A stretch of 20,989 nucleotides of DNA, taken from Bacillota bacterium. GTDB lineage: Bacteria; Bacillota; Clostridia; Christensenellales; Aristaeellaceae. Position 1 is the first letter of the stretch, and the number at the start of each line of letters is the position of its first letter. The stretch is from the NCBI GenBank assembly GCA_023459275.1, contig JAEWVC010000010.1:1-20989 (forward strand), read 5' to 3'. The notes under the pieces are model-generated. The model was given only the letters and a program-made list of their open reading frames with translations. It was not told the origin of the DNA and ran no database searches. A program made the position numbers and the translations under genes. Shown here piece by piece: positions 15,554-20,989 of the stretch.

Positions 15554-15565
15554 TTCCGGTATAAT
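15538..15565 (+). promoter_or_regulatory. Candidate promoter of the DeoR-family gene
   Basis: TTGTAT (15538-15543), a 16-bp spacer and a perfect TATAAT (15560-15565). The predicted start near 15572 falls inside the ribosome binding site GGGGAGGTG, which would leave a very short leader, so the assignment is tentative. Confidence 0.4.
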
Positions 15566-15584
15566 GAAGGGGAGGTGAAGCGGC

Positions 15585-16343
15585 ATGTTTGGCGTGGAGC
15601 GGTACGAAAAAATTCTGGAAATGCTCAAGGGCGACCAGGCAACCTCTGTGAAATCCCTGGCAAAATCCCTGTTTGTCAGCGAGGCTACGGTCCGCAGGGA
15701 CCTGGACCTCCTGGAAAAAAACGGGTTGATCCGCAGGATCTACGGCGGGGCGATGCTCAACAGGGCCAACAAGGACGTTCCCCTGTATATGCGCGAAAGT
15801 GAGCAGACTGAAGCAAAGAACGTCATCGGCAGAAAAGCCGCGGAGCTGGTCCGGGAAAACGACGTGATCCTTTTTGACGCCTCCTCCACCGCCTACAGCG
15901 TCATCCCGTTCCTCACGGGCTTTTCCAACCTGCTGGCCATCACCAGCGGGCTGAAGACCGCCATGGCGCTGGGGGAAAAGCACATCAAGACCCTGGTCAC
16001 CGGCGGCACGATGATCGACAACTCCTATTCCTTCATCGGCCGGCACGCCGAAAGCCTGATTGAGAACATCAACGCCGACCTTCTCTTTTTTTCCAGCCGG
16101 GGCATCACCCAGGACGGCCGGCTCACCGATTCCTCCATGGAGGAATCGCAGATGCGCCAGCTGATGTTTCGGCACGCCAGACGAAAAGTATTCCTGGCCG
16201 CCTCCAGCAAGATCGGCCGGGAATACTTCTATACCCTTTGTACGATTGACGACGTGGACGATATGATCAGCGAAACGGAGATTCCCCCGGAGTGGAAGCG
16301 GCGGATGTACAAGCCCGGCGCCGCGCCGGAAAGAGAGGTTTGA
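15585..16343 (+). CDS. DeoR/GlpR-family transcriptional repressor
   Basis: 252-residue regulator. The winged helix at residues 6-57 includes SVKSLAKSLFVSEATVRRDLDLLEKNGLIRRIYGGA, the DeoR signature. The C-terminal sugar-phosphate sensor starts near 75 with ARKAAELV-like RKAAELV and DVILFDASSTAYSV, then LVTGGT and SSRGITQDGRLTDSS, as in GlpR-type proteins that respond to phosphorylated sugars. ATG at 15585 has GGGGAGGTG 8 nt upstream. Divergent from the glycerol-1-phosphate dehydrogenase, which is its likely target; a triose or glycerol phosphate effector is a guess. Its stop lies 6 bp from the convergent SH3 gene. Confidence 0.9.
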   Translation: MFGVERYEKILEMLKGDQATSVKSLAKSLFVSEATVRRDLDLLEKNGLIRRIYGGAMLNRANKDVPLYMRESEQTEAKNVIGRKAAELVRENDVILFDASSTAYSVIPFLTGFSNLLAITSGLKTAMALGEKHIKTLVTGGTMIDNSYSFIGRHAESLIENINADLLFFSSRGITQDGRLTDSSMEESQMRQLMFRHARRKVFLAASSKIGREYFYTLCTIDDVDDMISETEIPPEWKRRMYKPGAAPEREV

Positions 16344-16349
16344 TTTCCG

Positions 16350-17090
16350 TCAGTCCGCGGCATCAAGGAAAGTGGACACCACATACCCCTGCAATCCATC
16401 CGTCTCCACACAGGACCAGCCCTTCTTGTCCCAGATCAGGGTGACCACCGTGCCCGGCGCAAGCGAGGCGCTGATCCCGGTGTCGCCGAACCGGCGGTCA
16501 TAGCGCAGGTTCACGTTGCCGTCGTTTTTGACAACGGCGTATTTTTCCGAAACCATGGCCGCGTCATAAAAAGTCAGGTATTTGGTGAGCAGGTATCCCA
16601 CCTTGTCCCCCACATGCACCAGGGAATACTCCTTCCCCTTCTCAAGCACCAGCATCACGGTCCCCGCGATGCAGCTTCCCATCTTCGCGGCCTTGCGGCC
16701 CGCGCCCTCCCGGAGGGTCATCGTCCAGTTCCCCGAGGGCGACATGCCCACGTTGAACACCGCGAACCGCGGGCCGGCCTCCGGGTTTTCAAGGCTTCCG
16801 AAGTCGTCAAAAAGCAGCGCGGCGGTGGGCACATAGCCGGTGCCTCCCTCGCTCCCAAAGGCGGCCTTGCACCAATACAGGCCCAGCGCCTCCACGGTAA
16901 CCTTTTCGCCCTTTTCAAGCGTTGCAGCAATACCGGAGGCTTCCATAGGCTGGACGTATACTGCCGTGCCCCCCTCCGGAGCCACCGCGGCGCTTAGCGG
17001 GATGCCTGTTGCGCCGGGAGCCAGGCTCTCCGCCTGGGCGCCAAAGGCAAGAACAAGCATCAAAACCAAAGGCAGAAGGAATTTCCGCAT
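16350..17090 (-). CDS. Secreted protein with three SH3-like domains
   Basis: 246-residue exported protein. Residues 1-20 are a signal peptide (MRKFLLPLVLMLVLAFGAQA, cut after AQA). Three bacterial SH3-like modules follow, at about 37-95 (VYVQPMEASGIAATLEKGEKV...GYVPTAALL), 108-175 (GAGRKAAKMGSCIAG...VGYLLTKYL) and 185-246 (VNLRYDRRFGDTGISASLAPG...GYVVSTFL). Such modules bind peptidoglycan or cell-wall peptides. No catalytic domain is present. It lies 40 bp downstream of the L,D-transpeptidase in the same direction and is likely cotranscribed, so a wall-binding accessory role is inferred. Confidence 0.85.
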   Translation of the reverse strand: MRKFLLPLVLMLVLAFGAQAESLAPGATGIPLSAAVAPEGGTAVYVQPMEASGIAATLEKGEKVTVEALGLYWCKAAFGSEGGTGYVPTAALLFDDFGSLENPEAGPRFAVFNVGMSPSGNWTMTLREGAGRKAAKMGSCIAGTVMLVLEKGKEYSLVHVGDKVGYLLTKYLTFYDAAMVSEKYAVVKNDGNVNLRYDRRFGDTGISASLAPGTVVTLIWDKKGWSCVETDGLQGYVVSTFLDAAD

Positions 17091-17130
17091 ACGTTTGTCC
17101 CCTTTCGGCAGATGAAAAGGTACCGCGGCT

Positions 17131-18834
17131 TTATTCCCCCGCGTGGGCCTCGTTCACGGCCTTGATCTCGCTTTCCCGCATGGGCGGGGCACAGGCGGGG
17201 CAGCGGGTGAGGGAATCAAAGGGCGCCTGGTCCAGCTGGGCGTAGGTAAAGGGTGTCAGGGGCAGGTACTTGGCTTTCACGTCCGGGCAGTTGGGGTCGC
17301 TGTGGTAGTAGCTGCCGCCGTTGGGGTTGTAGTACAGCACAGTGTCCGCGCTGGGGATGGGCAGCTGCCTTCCCTGGAAATCCTCCCAGATCAGCACCTT
17401 GGTGTTCAGCTCCAGGTTGTTCCACAGCCAAGCCATGTTCACGCCCTCGGAATTCTTTTCCTTCTGCACCCGCACGCAGCCGTGGCTGGCCTTGGTACCC
17501 AGCTTGGGCTCCGTGTTGCCGAAAAATTTGGAGCCGTCGCTTCTTTCCACGTACGGCACCTGATGGATCAGGTTGCCGTTGTTGAAGCGCATGCCCATCT
17601 CGCACTGAAGCTTCTCCGATACAAACTTGCCCACGCGGCTTACAATCAGGTATTCCCCCGCCTGGGTCTCGTTATAGGGCTGCTTTTCGTTGGGCAGCCC
17701 GGTGGATATCAAAAGCTGTGAAAACAGCTTGCCGTCCGCGAACACGTACAGCCGCTGGGTAAGCTTGTCAATGATCACGCCGTATTTCTGGGACGGCTTC
17801 TTGGTTTGCAGCAGGCTTGTTTTCACGTACCCCTGCACCAGCTCGCCCCAGGCCTTTACGGTGCTGTCATGGAAGGAGCTGGAATAGGATTCCACCAGGC
17901 TCCAGCCGTTGTCCAGGGTTTTTATCACCCGCACGCTCTGGGAGGAATAGGTGACCTCGCCCACCGCCTGAGACTTGTCGTCCGGCTCCGCCCGAAGCTT
18001 GTAGGCCTGTTTTTCGTTCCCCTTCAAAACTGTAATGGGCTGCATCAGCACTTCCCAGATGGCCGCCTCGTCGCTCAAATCCATGGGCAGCGTCCAGTAG
18101 CTGAGCGTCCCGTCGGAAGGGTAGGGGCTGTAATCCGCAGGGGCGGGCGGGGCGCTGCTTATAACCATGGTCACCTCGGCCTGCCTGTCCGCCACCGTCA
18201 CGGGGATTGAATACGCGTTGGAGGCATACCCCGTTTCATCCGTCAATTGAACCGCCAGCGTGTAGGAGCCCGGCGTAAGCGCCGCCCCCGCCGCCGTGCC
18301 GTCCCAGGGGATATCGTTCTCCCCGGCCTGGGCGGAGCCCTCGTACAGCAAAGTGTCCGGGTCTTCCAGCCGCATGGACAGGGTCCCCGCCATGTTCGCC
18401 TCCGTGTGCATCACAAAGGCCCCGCCGGGAACCACTCTTGTGTCGCTGGGCATCACGTTTACAAGCGCGGGGCTTTCCCGGCCCACGGCAATTTCGGCGG
18501 TGCTTGCGGCGTTCCCCATGGATACGCGCAGGGTGTATTCGCCGGGGGGGAGGATGGCCCCGTCCTCCGCCGTGCCGTCCCAGGCAAAGCTGTTGCTCCC
18601 GGTTTTTGCGGGAAACGCATCATATAATACGGTTTCCCGCCCCGACCCGTCCGTTACGGAAATAGCCGCGTCGCCGGCAAGGGGCGAGGTAAAGGCCAGG
18701 AGCTTAAGTTTGCCGGGACGGATCTCCTGGTCAAGGTCCGTAAACGCCAATTCCCCCTCCGAAAGGGCGGGAAGGTTCAAAAACAAAAAAACCAGGGCAA
18801 AAATCAGGGCGGCCGCCCGCCGGCTGCTTGTCAT
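17131..18834 (-). CDS. L,D-transpeptidase (YkuD) with FlgD-like and SH3 domains
   Basis: 567-residue exported cell-wall enzyme. Residues 1-26 form a signal peptide (basic TSSRR, hydrophobic core, ALSEG). Two FlgD/Ig-like modules follow, each ending in a W-D-G-T turn plus P-G-x-Y-T-L (FAWDGTAEDG...PPGEYTL and IPWDGTAAGA...TPGSYTL). An SH3-like region (YKLRAEPDDKSQAVGEV) precedes the YkuD domain, which begins YGVIIDKLTQRLYVF and has the catalytic motif SHGCVRV (His451, Cys453). The tail YYHSDPNCPDVKAKYLPLTP resembles a small Cys-containing module. Known reaction: 3-3 peptidoglycan cross-linking or attachment of proteins. ATG at 18834 follows GAGGAGGTACCT; the 23-codon extension is rejected. Substrate choice is unknown. 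Confidence 0.9.
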   Translation of the reverse strand: MTSSRRAAALIFALVFLFLNLPALSEGELAFTDLDQEIRPGKLKLLAFTSPLAGDAAISVTDGSGRETVLYDAFPAKTGSNSFAWDGTAEDGAILPPGEYTLRVSMGNAASTAEIAVGRESPALVNVMPSDTRVVPGGAFVMHTEANMAGTLSMRLEDPDTLLYEGSAQAGENDIPWDGTAAGAALTPGSYTLAVQLTDETGYASNAYSIPVTVADRQAEVTMVISSAPPAPADYSPYPSDGTLSYWTLPMDLSDEAAIWEVLMQPITVLKGNEKQAYKLRAEPDDKSQAVGEVTYSSQSVRVIKTLDNGWSLVESYSSSFHDSTVKAWGELVQGYVKTSLLQTKKPSQKYGVIIDKLTQRLYVFADGKLFSQLLISTGLPNEKQPYNETQAGEYLIVSRVGKFVSEKLQCEMGMRFNNGNLIHQVPYVERSDGSKFFGNTEPKLGTKASHGCVRVQKEKNSEGVNMAWLWNNLELNTKVLIWEDFQGRQLPIPSADTVLYYNPNGGSYYHSDPNCPDVKAKYLPLTPFTYAQLDQAPFDSLTRCPACAPPMRESEIKAVNEAHAGE

Positions 18835-18903
18835 AGGTACCTCCTCACGGTCTGGCTTCCATCGTCCCATTATACCAAAAATGAAGAAAACAATTTGTAA
18901 CAA

Positions 18904-19293
18904 TTACGCCGGGGGGCGCTGCCGTGCCGCCAGCGCATCGCACTTGCCCGTGATCCAGGCGATCTTGCGGGTCACCTTGTCCAGATGCGCCTGCATCTGC
19001 CGTATTTCTTCCTCCACGCTCCGCTTGTGGGCAATGAGCATATCGCACCTTTGCTTCAGGGTCCCGTCCCCCTCCATGCTCAGCGCCACAAACTCCCGGA
19101 TCTGCTTGATGGTCATCCCCGTGCTTTTCAGGCAGCACACCAGCGATAGCCCTTCCATGTCTTCCCCCGAAAAGCGCCGGATGCCGCTCTTGGTCCTTTG
19201 CACGCCCGGCAAAAGGCCCTCCTTCTCGTAATAGCGCAGGGTGTGGGCCGTGAGCCCCGTCATTTGTGATACCTGTTTCATGGAATATTCCAC
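18904..19293 (-). CDS. MerR-family regulator, NmlR/AdhR-like
   Basis: 129-residue regulator. The N-terminal helix-turn-helix and wing read YSMKQVSQMTGLTAHTLRYY, EKEGLLPGVQR and SGIRRFSGEDMEGL; a coiled-coil follows (about 80-118). Cys53/Cys54 in LVCCLKSTGM sit where AdhR and NmlR carry the thiol that reacts with aldehydes. GTG at 19293 is chosen because AGGAG precedes it by 8 nt; the open frame running far upstream is only the stop-free repeat block. It faces an aldo/keto reductase, the usual partner for detoxifying reactive carbonyls, and a 19-bp-spacer promoter lies between them. Regulation of that reductase is strongly suggested but not shown. Confidence 0.88.
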   Translation of the reverse strand: MEYSMKQVSQMTGLTAHTLRYYEKEGLLPGVQRTKSGIRRFSGEDMEGLSLVCCLKSTGMTIKQIREFVALSMEGDGTLKQRCDMLIAHKRSVEEEIRQMQAHLDKVTRKIAWITGKCDALAARQRPPA

Positions 19294-19334
19294 GGGGTAT
19301 GCTCCTTTCGTTGGGAAAAATGCTCTTCCCATGG

Positions 19335-19365
19335 TTGACTTAGAGTCAACACTAAGGTTTATACT
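19335..19365 (+). promoter_or_regulatory. MerR-type promoter with 19-bp spacer and operator dyad
   Basis: TTGACT (19335-19340) and TATACT (19360-19365) are separated by 19 bp, the over-long spacer that MerR activators correct by twisting DNA. Inside lies a dyad CTTAGAGTC/AACACTAAG (19339-19356). It reads toward the aldo/keto reductase. Confidence 0.75.
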
Positions 19366-19368
19366 GGG

Positions 19369-19397
19369 AGTATAGCAAGTTTCCCGCCTTTTTGCAA
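19369..19397 (-). promoter_or_regulatory. Candidate divergent promoter of the MerR gene
   Basis: On the minus strand TTGCAA (19392-19397), 17-bp spacer, TATACT (19369-19374). Its -10 mirrors that of the opposite promoter: TATACT-GGG-AGTATA (19360-19374) is a perfect palindrome around GGG. The regulator bound at 19339-19356 would cover this transcript's start. Confidence 0.45.
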
Positions 19398-19417
19398 GGG
19401 AGGCTCTGCCTCCCTTG
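19395..19417. repeat. Dispersed hairpin, AGGGAGGCTCTGCC type
   Basis: CAAGGGAGGC-TCT-GCCTCCCTTG is a perfect 10-bp stem. The 14-mer AGGGAGGCTCTGCC recurs at 20788-20801 after the aldo/keto reductase, so this is one member of a dispersed family. Confidence 0.6.
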
Positions 19418-19430
19418 ACCCACCGCCAAA

Positions 19431-19511
19431 GGCTCCGAAGCCGAAGCCGCCCCCTGTGGCTCCGCAGCCGAAGCCGCCCCCTGTGGCTCCGCAGCCGAAG
19501 CCGCCCCCTGT
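19431..19511. repeat. Three tandem copies of a 27-bp unit
   Basis: Units at 19431-19457, 19458-19484 and 19485-19511, each beginning GGCTCCG and ending CCGCCCCCTGT. The first differs at one base. Read as protein the minus strand would give low-complexity Gly/Phe or Arg/Leu strings, which supports a non-coding repeat. Confidence 0.85.
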
Positions 19512-19514
19512 GGG

Positions 19515-19760
19515 GGCGATAGGCGAGGCGAAGGAGGATGGCGAAAAGGAGCAATGCGAACGGCAGTGAGCAGTGCGACCATTGAGCCAGATGGACGGCG
19601 ATAGGCGAGGCGAAGGAGGATGGCAAAAAGGAGCAATGCGAGCGGCAGTGAGCAGTGCGACGATTGAGCCAGATGGACGGCGATAGGCGAGGCGAAGGAG
19701 GATGGCGAAAAGGAGCAATGCGAACGGCAGTGAGCAGTGCGACGATTGAGCCAGACGGAC
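19515..19760. repeat. Three tandem copies of an 82-bp unit
   Basis: Units at 19515-19596, 19597-19678 and 19679-19760, each beginning GGCGATAGGCGAGGCGAAGG. They differ at only a few bases. The period is not a multiple of three, and the minus strand is open in all three frames across the block. No ribosome binding site or family match, so I treat it as a non-coding repeat. Confidence 0.85.
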
Positions 19761-19930
19761 GGCATCCCTTTGGAATCCCTATATGTGGATTATTGCTTTG
19801 TTGGGCGGCTATCCGCAATAGGAGACATGCCAACAGCCTTCCCCTCAAGGGGAAGGTGGCGCGTAGCGCCGGATGAGGTGAAAAAGCCTCGCCCCCCCCA
19901 CATCACGCAAAACGAAAGGAGTTTTTCCAT
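19761..19930. repeat. Dispersed hairpin pair before the aldo/keto reductase
   Basis: CCTTCCCCT-CA-AGGGGAAGG (19837-19856) is followed at once by GGCGC-GTA-GCGCC (19858-19870) and GGATGAGGTG. This composite is familiar as a scattered intergenic repeat of gut clostridia (from memory, not checked). The remaining bases hold only the reductase ribosome binding site, GGAG at 19918-19921. Confidence 0.55.
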
Positions 19931-20785
19931 ATGAAATCAGCAAAAGACACTTATGCCCTCCACAACGGCGTTGTCATCCCCTGCCTGGGCTTTGGCACCT
20001 GGCGCACCCCCGACGGCGAGGTGGCCGTTTCCTCCGTAAAAGCCGCGCTACAGGCGGGCTACCGGCATATCGATACCGCCGCGGGCTACGGCAACGAGGA
20101 AAGCGTGGGCCGGGCCATCCGGGAAAGCGGACTGCCCCGGGAAGAGGTATTCGTTACCAGCAAGCTGGCCAACTCCGGCCACGGCTACGAAAAAACCCTC
20201 CAGGCCTTTGAGGACACCATGCAAAAGCTGGGCCTTTCTTACCTGGACCTGTATCTGATCCACTGGCCCAACCCCATCCAGTTCCGGAAAAACTGGCAGG
20301 AGGCCAACGCCGGCTCCTGGAAAGCCTTTGAGGAACTCTACCGCGCCGGCCGTATACGGTCCATCGGCGTCAGCAACTTCCGTCCCCACCATTTGAAGGC
20401 CCTGCTTCAAACCGCGCAGATCAAGCCCATGGTGAACCAGATCCGCCTGTGCCCCGGGGATGTGGACGCGGAAACCGTTGAATTTTCACGCGAGCACGGC
20501 ATCCTGCTGGAAGCCTACAGCCCCCTGGGCGTGGGCCGCATCATGGACGTGCCGGAGCTTGCCGCCATCGCCGAAACCCACGGCAAAACCCCCGCCCAGG
20601 TTGCGCTGCGCTGGAGCCTGCAAAAGGGCTTCCTGCCCCTGCCCAAATCCGTCACCCCCCAGCGCATCCTCGAAAACGCGGCCCTCTTCGATTTTGCCCT
20701 CTCCGCCGCTGAAATGTCCGCCATCGATGGCCTGCCCCGCGGCGTCTGCGGCTTGGCCAGCGACCCGGATGCCACCAGCTTCTGA
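19931..20785 (+). CDS. Aldo/keto reductase
   Basis: 284-residue cytoplasmic NADPH-dependent reductase that converts aldehydes and ketones to alcohols. It is a TIM barrel with the full catalytic tetrad: Asp48 and Tyr53 in HIDTAAGYGNEESVG, Lys78 in VTSKL and His111 in YLDLYLIHWP. GVSNFRPHHL, AYSPLGVG and the coenzyme segment LPKSVTPQRILEN are family signatures. ATG at 19931 is preceded by GGAG 9 nt upstream. The length is normal. It stands opposite an NmlR/AdhR-type MerR regulator, so a role against reactive carbonyls such as methylglyoxal is inferred. Its presumed regulated promoter now lies more than 550 bp away across repeats. Confidence 0.93.
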   Translation: MKSAKDTYALHNGVVIPCLGFGTWRTPDGEVAVSSVKAALQAGYRHIDTAAGYGNEESVGRAIRESGLPREEVFVTSKLANSGHGYEKTLQAFEDTMQKLGLSYLDLYLIHWPNPIQFRKNWQEANAGSWKAFEELYRAGRIRSIGVSNFRPHHLKALLQTAQIKPMVNQIRLCPGDVDAETVEFSREHGILLEAYSPLGVGRIMDVPELAAIAETHGKTPAQVALRWSLQKGFLPLPKSVTPQRILENAALFDFALSAAEMSAIDGLPRGVCGLASDPDATSF

Positions 20786-20787
20786 CC

Positions 20788-20849
20788 AGGGAGGCTCTGC
20801 CAGGGGACGCTGTCCCCTGGACCCCTGCTCAAGGGATATATCCCTTGAG
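20788..20849. repeat. Dispersed repeat with two strong hairpins after the reductase
   Basis: Starts with AGGGAGGCTCTGCC as at 19397, then CCAGGGGAC-GCT-GTCCCCTGG (20800-20820) and a 22-bp perfect palindrome at 20828-20849 centred on GATATATC. It begins 3 bp after the reductase stop and may end that transcript, although no T-run follows. Nothing recognisable was seen from 20850 to the window end. Confidence 0.6.
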
Positions 20850-20989
20850 AATCCCTTCTATGAAATATAATAAAAAGATCGTCCCTCACGGAAAACATTG
20901 TCCTTCCCTATCTCCTGCAGAGTAGCGCCACTTGAACCCCTGTTTTCACAAGCCCCCTCCGCCTCCTCCCCGGGTCCAGGGCCCGAAGG

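Noticed and set aside
19431..19760. CRISPR array
   Set aside because: Repeats are directly abutting units of 27 and 82 bp without unique spacers, and there are no cas genes.
19294..19848. Long N-terminal extension of the MerR frame up to 19848
   Set aside because: It only reads through the stop-free tandem repeats; GTG at 19293 has a good ribosome binding site, and the extension would cover the promoter.

Overview
The window reads as chromosomal DNA of a Gram-positive, gut-type member of the Bacillota (class Clostridia; species not identifiable from the sequence alone). Reasons: a sortase-anchored Cna-B surface protein (IPVTG motif, membrane segment, Arg/Lys-rich tail), strong GGAGG-type ribosome binding sites, a YesM/YesN-type two-component system, an L,D-transpeptidase with partner SH3 protein, and dispersed GC-rich hairpin repeats between genes. 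No rRNA, tRNA or CRISPR array was seen.

Layout. (1) 3-1457: 3' part of a Cna-B repeat surface protein, cut by the window edge. (2) 1510-1764: a compact element of six chained hairpins inside 13-bp inverted ends, followed by about 580 bp without a convincing gene but with a candidate promoter, palindrome and 11-codon reading frame. (3) 3936-2342 (minus): a GmhA-like SIS isomerase overlapping by 4 bp a ROK sugar kinase that has lost the usual zinc cysteines; just upstream is a fragment of an ABC solute-binding protein. (4) 10075-4555 (minus): a sugar-uptake operon encoding solute-binding protein, two permeases, a QueG-like double [4Fe-4S] protein and a GH88 unsaturated glucuronyl hydrolase. It diverges from (5) 10300-13583 (plus): histidine kinase and AraC-type response regulator, overlapping by 4 bp. 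Regions 4 and 5 resemble the Bacillus yes loci: the kinase senses an extracellular cue, the regulator activates the divergent transporter promoter, and unsaturated uronyl oligosaccharides are imported and cleaved. No transporter ATPase is present, so a shared MsmX-type ATPase elsewhere is inferred.

(6) 13590-13784: broken IS481-type transposase tail at the border of the island. (7) 15396-14053 (minus): AraM/EgsA-type sn-glycerol-1-phosphate dehydrogenase, divergent from a DeoR-family repressor (15585-16343). (8) 18834-16350 (minus): a YkuD L,D-transpeptidase with FlgD-like domains, then a secreted SH3 protein. (9) 19293-18904 (minus): MerR-family regulator of NmlR/AdhR type with a classic 19-bp-spacer promoter facing an aldo/keto reductase (19931-20785). 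About 560 bp of tandem repeats and hairpins now lie between that promoter and the reductase.

Base composition shifts: the YesM/YesN and transporter block looks clearly poorer in GC than the genes from 14000 onward. Together with the transposase remnant and the solute-binding-protein fragment at its edges, this suggests that block was acquired or rearranged. The most unusual items are the QueG-like protein placed inside a uronide-uptake operon with one expected cluster cysteine missing, the chained-hairpin element, and the repeat block inserted between a MerR promoter and its likely target.
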